DNA from: Novosphingobium malaysiense
Lineage (GTDB): Bacteria; Pseudomonadota; Alphaproteobacteria; Sphingomonadales; Sphingomonadaceae
Direction of reading: 5' to 3'
NCBI RefSeq assembly: GCF_000802225.1
Contig: NZ_JTDI01000005.1
Location: forward strand, 62,001-126,000
Length of the DNA stretch: 64,000 nt
Positions 1-9,053 of this stretch are shown one piece after another. How positions within the stretch are numbered: the stretch's first letter is position 1; the number at the start of each line of letters is the position of its first letter. The notes under the pieces are model-generated. The model did not search any database. It had not been told where the DNA came from and saw nothing but the letters and a program-made list of their open reading frames with translations. A program made the position numbers and the translations under genes.

Positions 1-265
1 GCTGGCTGATGATGTAGGTGTCATCGTAGAAGCCGAGCATGCGCTCGTTGATCAAACCGTCCCAGCGCACGCAGGTTGCGCCCACGCAGACGGCGCCAAA
101 ACCGCCCGCTGCCAGCGCTTCATAGGCGCCAACTGTCTGACGCGTCACATAGCCCCGATCATCGGACATGTTCATCGTCGTCGGCGCGTGGACCATGCGG
201 TTCTTGAAGGTCAGGCGCGCGGTTGAAAACGGTTCTAGCAGGGGATCGGTCTGGGAAGTTTGCAC
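1..265 (-). CDS. NADH:flavin oxidoreductase, Old Yellow Enzyme family (5' part only)
   Basis: Only the first 88 codons lie in the window; the gene runs off the left edge. The reading frame starts at a GTG at 265 with AGGA about 7 bases upstream. The N-terminus has the typical OYE-family order: a loading segment ending LTFKNRMVHAP, then TTMNMSDDRGYVT, then YEALAAGGFGAVCVGATCV, the first strand and helix of the FMN-binding TIM barrel. Members reduce activated alkenes, dienoyl-CoA or steroid enones with NAD(P)H. The substrate cannot be told from this fragment. It diverges from the kinase-like gene at 445. An overlapping ATG-started frame in the same place is not coding. Confidence 0.85.
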   Translation of the reverse strand, partial: MQTSQTDPLLEPFSTARLTFKNRMVHAPTTMNMSDDRGYVTRQTVGAYEALAAGGFGAVCVGATCVRWDGLINERMLGFYDDTYIISQ

Positions 266-313
266 GGGGCATCCTCGTCTTTCGCGGGCCGATTCCCCGC
301 TGTGTCGTCTGGC

Positions 314-350
314 TCTTGACTAGGCGAGTACCAACCGAGATACAACTTGT
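314..350 (+). promoter_or_regulatory. Candidate promoter with 13-bp dyad operator
   Basis: TTGACT at 314-319 is followed after 17 bases by GATACA at 337-342, a plausible sigma-70 promoter pointing at the gene starting at 445. An inverted repeat, ATACAA-C-TTGTAT (338-350), overlaps the -10 position, where a repressor would block transcription. The TetR gene at 2629, the last gene of the same run, is a natural candidate binder, but that is inference. Confidence 0.4.
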
Positions 351-444
351 ATGTCGCCCGTCGCGGACGCCCCGACGACGTCTCGAGAATGGTTGAATGG
401 CGCAGTTTTCTGCGGTCGGGGCTGCAGCGGCGAAGGAGAGGGTA

Positions 445-1428
445 ATGAAACGCAACACGGGCATAATCGCACGGGCGCTGCGTGAGGCGCTTGGCGGCGG
501 CGACGCGGTGACCGGTGTTTCTCCGCTCACCACCGGTTTTTCGAACGAAACCTATCTCGTCGAGGGGGCGGACCTGATCTTGCGCCTGCCGCCTGCCGCA
601 GGGGCCATGCTCGATGGCCATGACGTGATCGCGCAGGCACGCATCTATGAAGCCTTGGCGCGCCAGCCAGTGGGCCCACCGGTCCCCGCCGTCGTTCATG
701 TCGAGGAGGAGGCGGAGCGGATTGGCGAGCCGTTCTTCGTGATGGCGCGCGTTCCCGGCGAATCCGTCAACGATATCGCCATGCAGGACTGGTTTACCGG
801 CGCATCCGACGCGGCGCGCCGCCAGATGTCGATCGACTGGGTATCGGCCTTCGCGGCGCTGGCTCGGCTGCCGGTGCTGGATGTTCTGGGCGCGCCGGTT
901 TCGCCCGAGGACGACCTGCGCAAATGGCAGCGCTTTGCCGAGGCGGCGCAATGCCCCCGGCTGGCGCAGGCGATCGGCCGGCTGTTACAGAGTGCGGCGC
1001 CGCTCAGCGGGCCGCCCGCGGTCGTGCATGGCGATACCAAGCTGTCCAACCTGATGTGGCAGGACTTCCGGATCAGTGCGGTGCTCGACTGGGAAATGAG
1101 CCTCAATGGAGAGCCGCTCTCCGATCTCGGCTACATGCTCTATCTGTTTGAGAGCGACTATCACGAAGCCACGCGCGCGCCGCGCTTGCCGGGGATGATC
1201 GGGCGGGCGGAAGCCATCGCATGCTGGGAAGCGGCCTCCGGGCGCAGCGCGGACGGTGTGTTCTGGCACGAGATCGCCCAGATCGCGAAAATCACCGCGA
1301 TCATCGCCGAGGGCTGCAACATGTTCGACACCGGGCGCAGCAGCGATCCCAAGCTCGCCTACTTCAAGGCCAATCTCGACCACTACCTCGACGTTCTGGA
1401 CCGAATGCTCGTGGGCGGCGGTTATTGA
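445..1428 (+). CDS. APH-type phosphotransferase family protein
   Basis: Translates to 327 residues from the ATG at 445, chosen because GGAGAGGG sits just upstream; an ATG at 397 has no such site. The protein kinase-like fold of the aminoglycoside phosphotransferase family is seen: an N-lobe LILRLPP strand near residues 44-50, the catalytic loop HGDTKLSN at 195-202 and the metal-binding DWEM at 215-218. Members near acyl-CoA catabolic genes (the ACAD10/11 N-domain type) phosphorylate hydroxylated metabolites rather than antibiotics, so a catabolic small-molecule kinase is likelier than drug resistance. It is followed 18 bases later by the DUF protein and then a TetR, an apparent operon. Substrate unknown. 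Confidence 0.8.
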   Translation: MKRNTGIIARALREALGGGDAVTGVSPLTTGFSNETYLVEGADLILRLPPAAGAMLDGHDVIAQARIYEALARQPVGPPVPAVVHVEEEAERIGEPFFVMARVPGESVNDIAMQDWFTGASDAARRQMSIDWVSAFAALARLPVLDVLGAPVSPEDDLRKWQRFAEAAQCPRLAQAIGRLLQSAAPLSGPPAVVHGDTKLSNLMWQDFRISAVLDWEMSLNGEPLSDLGYMLYLFESDYHEATRAPRLPGMIGRAEAIACWEAASGRSADGVFWHEIAQIAKITAIIAEGCNMFDTGRSSDPKLAYFKANLDHYLDVLDRMLVGGGY

Positions 1429-1446
1429 ACACAGGAGCATCGCACC

Positions 1447-2616
1447 GTGATCCCGACCATTGCCGAACTGACCGGCGAAGACGAGTTCTTCAATCACCAA
1501 ATCGTCAACACCTTCGCGGCCGTCGGCACGGCTGACCGGGGCTGGACGGAAAAGGCCTGGTTCGCGCTGATGCGCAAGGACGGCTCGTTGCAGGCCAGCT
1601 TCGGGCTCGGCAAATATGCCAACCGCAACGTCGTGGACGGGTTTGCCGGTGTCCAGATCGGCACCCGGCAAATGACCGTGCGCGCCAGCCGGATGCTGTC
1701 ATCGGAACCCGGAAGCATGGGCGTGGGGCCGCTGGGCTATGCGGTGGTGACGCCGCTCGAAGCGATCCGGCTGACGCTGGATCAAAACGAGGCGCAGCCC
1801 TTGCGCTTCGACCTGACCTTTACCGCGACGATGCCCGCCTTCTTCGAAAAGCGCGATGTCGTGATCCATCAGGGGCGCGTGGCCTCCGATGTCATCCGCT
1901 TCCATCAGGCCGGAACCGTTTCCGGCTGGATCGAGATCGAGGGGCAGCGCCATGACGTGCGTCCGGATGACTGGTTCGGCTTTCGCGACCGCAGCTGGGG
2001 CATTCGCGAACATGTGGGGCAGGACCCGGCCGATCTGGTACCGGGCAACATCGGCGCTAGCGGCGGCAACAAGGCTGGCAGCGCATTTCACTTCAACTGG
2101 CTCGTTTCCCGCATCGAGCGGCCCGACGGCAGCGCCTATGATCTGGCCTACTATTTCCGTGATTTCGGCGGGGAAGGACCGCCCGAATTCTTCAGTGGCT
2201 ACATCAATGAAAGTGACGGCCGGCAGATCCCTATTCTGCATCTCTATCCGGAGGTGGAATACCGCGCTTCCGACCGTGCGGCGATGCGTGGCCGCATTCA
2301 TGCCGTCCTTGCCGGGAAGGGAGCCTCGACGCAGACCCGCACGTTCGAATTCGAGGCGATCGATCCCGACATGGGGTTCCGGCTGCATCCCGGCATGTAT
2401 GGCGCATGGAAAGGGCAGATCCACGGCAGCTACAAGGGCGAAAGCTTCCTTGACGGAGAAACGATCGAGGACGTCAACAGTCCCGCGAAGCTCGCGGAAA
2501 CATATCGCTGGCAGATCCGCGACCGCCCTGTGCGCATCCGGGAGGGGGAAAATTCGGGCTTCGGGGATATGGAAAGCATCATCCTGGGTGACTATCCGGG
2601 CGTGACTTTCGTCTGA
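1447..2616 (+). CDS. DUF7064/7065-like (CrtC-like lipocalin fold) protein
   Basis: 389 residues from a GTG at 1447 preceded by CAGGAG. No signal peptide or membrane segment is apparent. A conserved-looking block at residues 178-190 (FGFRDRSWGIREH) resembles the signature of proteins distantly related to hydroxyneurosporene synthase (CrtC), now grouped as DUF7064/DUF7065. These are common in sphingomonads and mycobacteria beside steroid, terpenoid or aromatic catabolic genes. The molecular function is not established; isoprenoid or steroid hydration or binding is a guess from the fold. It lies between the APH-like kinase and a TetR, 12 bases before the latter, so all three are probably co-transcribed. 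Confidence 0.6.
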   Translation: MIPTIAELTGEDEFFNHQIVNTFAAVGTADRGWTEKAWFALMRKDGSLQASFGLGKYANRNVVDGFAGVQIGTRQMTVRASRMLSSEPGSMGVGPLGYAVVTPLEAIRLTLDQNEAQPLRFDLTFTATMPAFFEKRDVVIHQGRVASDVIRFHQAGTVSGWIEIEGQRHDVRPDDWFGFRDRSWGIREHVGQDPADLVPGNIGASGGNKAGSAFHFNWLVSRIERPDGSAYDLAYYFRDFGGEGPPEFFSGYINESDGRQIPILHLYPEVEYRASDRAAMRGRIHAVLAGKGASTQTRTFEFEAIDPDMGFRLHPGMYGAWKGQIHGSYKGESFLDGETIEDVNSPAKLAETYRWQIRDRPVRIREGENSGFGDMESIILGDYPGVTFV

Positions 2617-2628
2617 TAGCGGACCCCG

Positions 2629-3270
2629 ATGCCACGCACGGTCAAACCCAGAACCAGCAACCGAGGCGGTGCTCCCGAAGCGCAGCGTGAACGCGCGGCG
2701 GCCACGCGGGCCGCGCTCGTGGCCACGGCGCGCGCGTTGTTCGGCGAGGCGGGCTATCATGCCACAGGTACGACCGAGATCGTGGCTCGGTCCACATTTA
2801 CGCGCGGCGCGCTTTATCACCACTTCGCGGACAAGGAGGACCTGTTCGCCGAGGTCTTCCGTGAAGTCCTTGCGGAACTGGTGGCGAAGACCAATGCCTC
2901 GGTAGCCGACATGTCTGGGGACTTGTGGCCGCAGGTCTGCGCGGCATTCCGCCAGTACCTGAACCGTATCGCCAACGAACCGGAATATCAGCGGATCCTG
3001 CTGATCGACGGGCCGGCCGTTTTGGGTTGGTTGCGATGGCGCGCACTGATGTCGGAGTTCGTGGCCACGGGCACTGCCGATGCCTTGGATATGATGATGA
3101 ACGAGGGGCTGGTGGCGCGGCAGCCGCCGATGCCTCTTGCCCACTTGCTTCAGGCCGCCCTCAACGATGCGGCGCTCGACATCGCCAATTCACAGTCTCC
3201 CGTTGAGACCGAACAGGCGGTTAGCGCGGCGTTCCTGTCCCTGCTTGCGGGGCTTCTGACAAGGGGGTGA
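2629..3270 (+). CDS. TetR/AcrR family transcriptional regulator
   Basis: 213 residues. The N-terminal DNA-binding domain is clear: a basic arm, a helix with ALVATARALFGEAGYHAT, and the helix-turn-helix ending in TRGALYHHFADKEDLF (about residues 58-75), where YxHFxxKExL is the TetR hallmark. The C-terminal ligand domain is not assignable to a ligand class. It is the last gene of the 445-3270 run and may control that run through the dyad at 338-350. It converges with the monooxygenase gene at 3342. Confidence 0.9.
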   Translation: MPRTVKPRTSNRGGAPEAQRERAAATRAALVATARALFGEAGYHATGTTEIVARSTFTRGALYHHFADKEDLFAEVFREVLAELVAKTNASVADMSGDLWPQVCAAFRQYLNRIANEPEYQRILLIDGPAVLGWLRWRALMSEFVATGTADALDMMMNEGLVARQPPMPLAHLLQAALNDAALDIANSQSPVETEQAVSAAFLSLLAGLLTRG

Positions 3271-3297
3271 GGCAAGTGTGCTGCAGGGTAGTTCCCT

Positions 3298-3334
3298 GAC
3301 CGGAGCCGTCCCCTCAGGGGGTGTTTGGCCGGTC
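3298..3334. terminator. Nested hairpin between convergent genes
   Basis: An outer stem GACCGG/CCGGTC (3298-3303 with 3329-3334) encloses an inner stem CCCCT/AGGGG (3310-3314 with 3316-3320). It lies between the stops of the converging TetR and monooxygenase genes. There is no T-run, so termination is only a positional inference. Confidence 0.3.
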
Positions 3335-3341
3335 GTGCCGA

Positions 3342-4805
3342 TCAGGCGGTATTGATGTGGTAGTCCTCGAGGCAGGGGTGCTCCATGACCTGGGTGAAAT
3401 GGGCCCAACTCCAAGGCCACACCTGCGGTATGCCATTGGCGTCAAGATACCAGCTCTTGCAGCCGGATGCGAAAACGGTCTTGCGCGCCGCTTCGTTCCG
3501 TTCGCTTTCATAACGTTCGAGCGCGGCCAGTGTTGGCGAGACACCTGTCGCGGAGCCGCTGCGAACCCTATCCAGCAACTGGTCGAAATAGTTCCATTGC
3601 AGTTCGGCAACATCGATCAAGGAAAAGTTGCCGACCGGGCCTGTCGGTCCGTTGAGCAGGACCATATTTGGAAAACCCGGTACTGTGACAGCGTAGTAGG
3701 CACGCGGTCCCTTGGCCCAGAAATCGTCAAGAGCCAGCCCGTCCTCCCCAAACACCTTCATGGGGCGCACGAATTGGTCGACCCTGAAGCCGGTCGCCAT
3801 GACCAGCAGGTCGAGTTCGTGGAACGTGCCGTCCTTCATCTGCACCCCCTTGGGCATGATGCGGTCGATCTCGCCATTTTCCAGATAGACGCCGGGCCGC
3901 TGAATGGCGGCGTAGTAGTCGGGTGAGAAGATCATTCGTTTGCACGCCGCCCGGTAGTTGGGCGTCAGCTTGGCCTTCAGGGCCGGGTCCTTCACGCTTT
4001 CGTCGAGGTTCCTCTCGACGATATCCTGAATTTCCAGAAGCTGCGGGGAATTCGCGTCGATGATCGCAGATTGAAAGCGGGCGCGGCGGGCGGCGGCATC
4101 CGGGCCACTGCGCACCTCGTCGATCAGGGCAGGGTTCTCGCGGAATGCGCGTCGCTCCTCCGCGCTATACTTCGTCGCGGGACAGGGCATGATCCACTGG
4201 GCGGTGCGCTGGAAATGGACGAGCCGACCGGCGCGGGTGCTGAGTGCGGCGATGATCTGCACACCGGTGGATCCAGACCCGATGACGCCGATCCGTTTGC
4301 CGTCCAGCGGTATGGAATGATCCCAACGGGCCGAATGGAACCAGGGTCGTTCGAAAGTGTCGAGACCGGGGATGTCCGCGATCAGGGGGTGATGCAGAAC
4401 GCCCGTGGCCGCGACCAACACTTCAGCATGGTCTTCGGTTCCATCGCGCGTGCGGACATGCCATTGGCCGTCTTTCCATTCGGCGCTTTCAACCTCGGTG
4501 TTGAAGCGGATGTGTTCGAGAATGCCGTGTTCGCGAGCGACCCTCTCGAAATACTCCCGGATCTCCGGTCCCGGTGCGTAGTAGGCGCTCCAGTCAGGGT
4601 TGTAGGCGAAGGAATAGGTGTAGCTGTGGGCAGGGGTATCGCAGGCCAGCCCCGGATAGGTGTTTTCGCGCCAGGTGCCGCCGACTTTATCGCCCTTTTC
4701 GTAGATCGTGAAATCGGTTTCGCCCCGCGCTTTAAGCCGGATTGCTGCAAGCAAGCCCGCCATGCCCGCGCCGATGATGATGCTCCGAAGCTCGCGTCCC
4801 GCCAT
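3342..4805 (-). CDS. Flavin-containing Baeyer-Villiger-type monooxygenase
   Basis: 487 residues from the ATG at 4805, which has GGAGAGGA upstream; a longer frame starting at 4862 lacks a ribosome site. The N-terminal FAD Rossmann motif is GAGMAG (residues 12-17) and the NADPH Rossmann motif is GSGSTG (176-181). Between them FERPWFHSARWD (151-162) matches the Baeyer-Villiger fingerprint FxGxxxHxxxW[P/D], except that the glycine is arginine. Such enzymes insert oxygen next to a ketone (cyclohexanone, cyclopentadecanone or steroid type), giving an ester or lactone. The gene diverges from an AraC regulator at 4958, its likely activator. Confidence 0.88.
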   Translation of the reverse strand: MAGRELRSIIIGAGMAGLLAAIRLKARGETDFTIYEKGDKVGGTWRENTYPGLACDTPAHSYTYSFAYNPDWSAYYAPGPEIREYFERVAREHGILEHIRFNTEVESAEWKDGQWHVRTRDGTEDHAEVLVAATGVLHHPLIADIPGLDTFERPWFHSARWDHSIPLDGKRIGVIGSGSTGVQIIAALSTRAGRLVHFQRTAQWIMPCPATKYSAEERRAFRENPALIDEVRSGPDAAARRARFQSAIIDANSPQLLEIQDIVERNLDESVKDPALKAKLTPNYRAACKRMIFSPDYYAAIQRPGVYLENGEIDRIMPKGVQMKDGTFHELDLLVMATGFRVDQFVRPMKVFGEDGLALDDFWAKGPRAYYAVTVPGFPNMVLLNGPTGPVGNFSLIDVAELQWNYFDQLLDRVRSGSATGVSPTLAALERYESERNEAARKTVFASGCKSWYLDANGIPQVWPWSWAHFTQVMEHPCLEDYHINTA

Positions 4806-4957
4806 GCTGCCGTTTCCTCTCCTGGATTTCCCTCCGGATTTACGCAGGAGGCGGTTGCGCAAAAAGCACTTGGCATGCTCATAATCGCTACAATTTGGAT
4901 CAAAATGATTTCATTGTTCGTGTTGGAGCGGCATAAAGTGCTGATGAAGGCTGAATC

Positions 4958-5920
4958 TTGACGGCAAGTGATCCCCTTGGACGGGCCAGTGAACGGCTGA
5001 TCGACAGCGCCCGCGCCACGGTGGGCGCACGCGAATTGGGGCCTCTGTCGCATTTCGTTCGCGTCTACCGGGAATGGATCGCGCTGGAGCGCGGAGAACT
5101 GGGCACGCAGCAAGAGCAGGTCGAGCAGTGGCAAATGCTCGTGCATTGCATGGTCAGTGCCGCCACGATCGAGGAGGCCGTTGAACTACTGGTGCGGTTC
5201 TCCCGTGTCGTGTGGGGAGAACGCGCGCTTGCGGGCACGCGCTCCGCTCAAGGATGTACGGCTCTTGTTTTCAATGAACCGCATCGGGAAGGGGCTGCAG
5301 GGCTGACAGCCGCCTTGTGGATGCAGTCTTTGATCCTGAGCACGCTGGAATTTCTGGCCGGCGCGCGGTTTTTTCATGCATCGGGCCGCGTTCGTCACGC
5401 ATCGTGTTTACCGGAAGGTGTGGCGGGTCTGCTGTTCCATTCGCCCATCGTGTTCGAGCAGGACGAAGTCGCTTTGCTGGTCCCGCTAAGCGACATGCGC
5501 CGACCGGTAACCGCCCAGGGCAAGGATCTACCCGAATTCTTCCGGGAACTGCTGCCGATGACATTAGGGGCGGCGAAACCCGCACCGCGGATGCGCGAAC
5601 TGGTCGCCGGCCTGATCCGCCAGCACAAGCAGGCACCGGATTTTCGTGAGACAGGCCGTTCAGATCTGGCCGCTGCGCTGGGGGTGAGCGATGCCACGCT
5701 GCGCCGGCGCCTGAAGGCTGAAGGCGTGACCTTCCGCGAGATTCGCGACGAAGTCTTCGATGACCTCGCGGGCGGATGGCTGAAGGATGGTGAGCCGGTG
5801 GGCGAAGTGGCGGCTCGCCTTGGGTTCAGCGATGCGTATGCATTTCGCCGGTTCTTCCACCGCTTGCACCATTGCGCACCGTCGGTGTGGCGAAGGCAGG
5901 CGCAGATGGATGGCGCATAG
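4958..5920 (+). CDS. AraC family transcriptional regulator
   Basis: 320 residues from a TTG at 4958 with GAAGG eight bases upstream; the start is the least certain part. The N-terminal two thirds look like the arabinose-binding-type domain of OruR/VirS-like AraC regulators. The C-terminus has the two AraC helix-turn-helix motifs: [20 protein letters not shown] (about 230-250) and [20 protein letters not shown] (about 285-305). It is divergent from the Baeyer-Villiger monooxygenase with about 150 bases between starts, so it probably activates that gene in response to the substrate or an acid derived from it. Confidence 0.85.
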
Positions 5921-5974
5921 TGCTGCGCCTCAGTTGCGTACGCCGCAAATATGCTGTCTTGCGTTGAAATCCGA

Positions 5975-6000
5975 GTGCCGTCTCCCGAAGGAGACGGCAC
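5975..6000. terminator. Bidirectional hairpin, 11-bp perfect stem
   Basis: GTGCCGTCTCC (5975-5985) pairs perfectly with GGAGACGGCAC (5990-6000) around a CGAA tetraloop. It lies between the converging AraC gene and TonB receptor gene, where a shared terminator is expected. No T-run follows on either strand. Confidence 0.6.
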
Positions 6001-6013
6001 CGTTGGGAGTTGG

Positions 6014-8188
6014 TCAGAATCTGTATTCGGCCCGCAGACCGTAGGTCCTAGGTTCGGCGTAGCTCACGCCATCGGCGAACTGCGAGTTGAGGAAGCTGGC
6101 GAAATAGGCCTTGTTCCCGAGGTTCTTGCCCCAAAGGGTCAGGCGTAGGCCGTCGATGCCTGCAGGTTCCAGGCTCAATTGCGCATCGACAGTGGTGTAG
6201 CTCTGTTGGCGCAGGCGGTTCGAAACGTCGAAGCTTGATCCCGAGTTGTGGTAGAGCAAGGCGAAGGCGCCGATACGGCCGATCGCGGTGTCGACGCTGT
6301 AATCGACAGAGACATTACCGGTAAACTTGGGTGCGCGCTGCATCTGACCGCCGGACAGATCCATTGTCACCTGCGTGTTGCCGAAACCGGTAGGCACGAA
6401 CACCGCCGCTGCGGGGAAGTCCTTGTACTTCGCATCCAGGACGGCAAAGCCGCCGCCAATCTTCAGGTCCTCGGTCACGTCGAGAGAGGCGTTGAGTTCC
6501 ACGCCCTTGATTCGTGCGGAGGCGGCGTTCTGCTGGATGTAATCGGGCGGGCTGTAGGCCACGACCTGAAGGTCCTTGTAGTCGTAGTGGAACGCTGCAA
6601 TGTCGAGCGACAGGATAGTGGCAATGCGCCCCTTGAACCCGACTTCGACAGCGTCAATCACCTCGGGCTTGACCGGGTCCTGGGCAAAATTCTTGGTGTT
6701 GATAATGCCGCTCTTGAAGCCCTTGCCCCAGCTTGCATAGATGTTTGCATCGGCAAGGACTTCATATCGCGCGGTGACGCGCGGCGTGAATTTCTTGAAC
6801 GTGACCGGATCCTGTCCGTATTCAATGATTGCAGCCGTGCGTGACGGGGCCGTGTAGCCGCGCTGACGTTCGATCGTGTAGCGCCCGCCTGCGGTTACGG
6901 TCAGATTGTCGGTGATGTTGAGGGTCGCATCGCCATAGAATGCGAAAATCCGCTTCTCGATCCGGCCATAGTCGTCGAGGACGAGGGTGTAGGGTCCACG
7001 GTCAGCCGGCGGCAGCGTGGGAACCTGAAGGGTGAAGGTGCTGTATTTGAATACCTCCTCGCCAGTCAGGAAGAAGCCGCCGACGAGGACAGTCAGCGAA
7101 CCCATTCTGTCGGTCAGGTAGTTGATTTCCTGGCTGAAGTAGCTTGCCGAGAGATGGTCCGTGCTGGCCTCGGCAAAGTTCAGCGGGCTGAAATCGGCGT
7201 CGGCGAGGTAGCGGGTCTTGTTGTAGCTGTAGCCCGTGATGCTGGTAAGTGTTCCCGGACCGGCACGGAACTCGCCATTGAGGACAACACCGCGCGCCTT
7301 GGTGCGCGAAAAGACGTTCGGATCGGTCGCGAACTGGCTGGGATCAGTAACCTTGGGGGCCGTTGGCGCAAGCGCGTAGCCAATGGAATTGCCCTGATAG
7401 GCGAACGCGGCATAGGCGGCGGAATCCCTGCGGTCGGAGTAATAGCCGGTGAGGGTAATTTTCGCGTCGCTGGACGGTTCGAACAGGATCTTGCCGCGAA
7501 CCACCTTCGAGCTGAGGCCGAGGTCGCGCTGGCCGGTGATAACGTGTCTGCGGAAGCCGTCGTGATCCTGGTATCCGCCGGATACGCTGACGGCCAGCGT
7601 GTCGGTGACGGGGCCCGAGAGATATCCCCGGAACTGCACGTTATTGTAATTGCCATACCCCGCGCTGAACGAGCCGGTCGTGGTGAAACTCGGCGAGCGA
7701 GTGGTCACGAGAATGGCGCCGCCGGTTGCATTCTGACCGTAGAGTGCGCCCTGAGGACCTTTAAGGACTTCGACCTGGGTAACGTCGGGCAGGTCAATCA
7801 GCGAGGCAATCTGCTGGGGCTGATAAACGCCATCAATATAGAGGGCCACGTTGCTGCTGTCGCCAATGTTGGCGCCGGTCGAGGAAACGCCGCGGATCGA
7901 GGGCTGCATGAATGCGCCGTACTGCGGGACGGTGATCGCCGGGCTGGCCTTGGCCAGATCGGCGGTGCTGGCAATACCGGCCTTGGCCAGGTCGTCGGTC
8001 GAAAGAGCCGCCACCGACATCGGAACGTCCTGCAGCCGTTCCGAACGGCGCTGCGCGGTCACGATGATGTCGTTGCTGCCCGACGCCGTGTCCTCATCGT
8101 CTGCAGCATGGGCCGCCGGCGCCAGGACCAGGCTCGACGTGCCCAGCAGGGCCGCAAGCAGGAATTTTTGGTAATTCACAAAATGCAT
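6014..8188 (-). CDS. TonB-dependent receptor
   Basis: 724 residues from the ATG at 8188 (GGAGGATAATGCA directly upstream); an upstream ATG at 8239 is not supported. There is a signal peptide ending PAAHA, then a TonB-box-like DIIVTAQRRSERLQDVPMSV, a plug domain with the usual VEVLKGPQGALYGQNATGGAI, and a C-terminal barrel ending AEYRF. This is the sphingomonad catabolic receptor type, which imports hydrophobic or aromatic substrates rather than siderophores by default. It is the third gene after the Rieske oxygenase and SDR on the same strand (85-base gap). That suggests it takes up the substrate they oxidise. Confidence 0.92.
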   Translation of the reverse strand: MHFVNYQKFLLAALLGTSSLVLAPAAHAADDEDTASGSNDIIVTAQRRSERLQDVPMSVAALSTDDLAKAGIASTADLAKASPAITVPQYGAFMQPSIRGVSSTGANIGDSSNVALYIDGVYQPQQIASLIDLPDVTQVEVLKGPQGALYGQNATGGAILVTTRSPSFTTTGSFSAGYGNYNNVQFRGYLSGPVTDTLAVSVSGGYQDHDGFRRHVITGQRDLGLSSKVVRGKILFEPSSDAKITLTGYYSDRRDSAAYAAFAYQGNSIGYALAPTAPKVTDPSQFATDPNVFSRTKARGVVLNGEFRAGPGTLTSITGYSYNKTRYLADADFSPLNFAEASTDHLSASYFSQEINYLTDRMGSLTVLVGGFFLTGEEVFKYSTFTLQVPTLPPADRGPYTLVLDDYGRIEKRIFAFYGDATLNITDNLTVTAGGRYTIERQRGYTAPSRTAAIIEYGQDPVTFKKFTPRVTARYEVLADANIYASWGKGFKSGIINTKNFAQDPVKPEVIDAVEVGFKGRIATILSLDIAAFHYDYKDLQVVAYSPPDYIQQNAASARIKGVELNASLDVTEDLKIGGGFAVLDAKYKDFPAAAVFVPTGFGNTQVTMDLSGGQMQRAPKFTGNVSVDYSVDTAIGRIGAFALLYHNSGSSFDVSNRLRQQSYTTVDAQLSLEPAGIDGLRLTLWGKNLGNKAYFASFLNSQFADGVSYAEPRTYGLRAEYRF

Positions 8189-8273
8189 TGCATTATCCTC
8201 CCCAAAAAAGCGGCTCAAATGGCCGTGGTTCCTCATCATATCCGGGCAAATATGACCCGAGAAAGATTCATTC

Positions 8274-9044
8274 TTATCCGACCGCCGATAGGCCGCCGTC
8301 GACGACCAGGCAATGCCCGTTCACATAGTCCGACGCGCCTGACGCCAGGAACAGAACGGCCTCGGCAATGTCGTGCGGTTTGCCTATTCGACCTGACGGT
8401 GCTCGGCTCGCAAGGGCTGCCAGATGCGGATCGGGAATGGCTGAGGTCCCTTCCGTCGCGATAATCCCGGGCAGAACTGCGTTTACCCGGATGCCGCGCG
8501 GTGCCAGATCGAGCGCCGCGGCACGGGTGAATGCGTTCATGGCGCCCTTCGATGTCCCGTAGTAGGAATTCGAAGGACTGCTGGGGCGCAACGATTCGAT
8601 GGACGACATGTTGATGATGCGTCCGCCCGCGGGCATCGCCGCAGCTGCAGCCCCGGCAAGCCGCATCGCCCCGAACAGGTTCACGGAAAACACACGCTCG
8701 GCCGTCTCGAGATTCATGTCGGGTAGGCGCGGTGAAGGCGGATAGATGCCGGCATTGTTGACCAGAACATCAATTCTGCCGAATTCGGCGAGCGCCGTGT
8801 CGACGATCGTCTGGGCACCGCCTTCATCGGAGACGTCGGCCCGATACGCGATGACCCGGCCCTTGTCTGATGCGATGCGCGCGATCGCTTGTGCCAAGGC
8901 ATCTGCATCGCGATCGACGGCGACGACGTTCGCTCCTGCTGCAAAGAGCAAGGACACTACGCTGAAGCCTATGCCTGCCGCGCCACCGGTTACGATCGCG
9001 CATTGACCGTCGAGCCGATACTTTCCGGCTGGATCTGTTCGCAC
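8274..9044 (-). CDS. Short-chain dehydrogenase/reductase (SDR)
   Basis: 256 residues from a GTG at 9044 with AGGACC upstream. The NAD(P) motif TGGAAGIG, the NNAG motif, the catalytic serine in NMSSIESL and YYGTSKG are all present, and the C-terminus ends VDGGLSAVG, a classical SDR. It starts nine bases after the Rieske oxygenase stop, so the two are translated from one message. In that setting it could be the cis-dihydrodiol dehydrogenase or an alcohol dehydrogenase of the same pathway; the sequence alone cannot decide. Confidence 0.9.
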   Translation of the reverse strand: MRTDPAGKYRLDGQCAIVTGGAAGIGFSVVSLLFAAGANVVAVDRDADALAQAIARIASDKGRVIAYRADVSDEGGAQTIVDTALAEFGRIDVLVNNAGIYPPSPRLPDMNLETAERVFSVNLFGAMRLAGAAAAAMPAGGRIINMSSIESLRPSSPSNSYYGTSKGAMNAFTRAAALDLAPRGIRVNAVLPGIIATEGTSAIPDPHLAALASRAPSGRIGKPHDIAEAVLFLASGASDYVNGHCLVVDGGLSAVG

Positions 9045-9053
9045 TTTCTGGTC

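Noticed and set aside
445..1428. Antibiotic resistance kinase
   Set aside because: The APH fold is shared by many metabolic kinases; the neighbours are catabolic and there is no mobile element.
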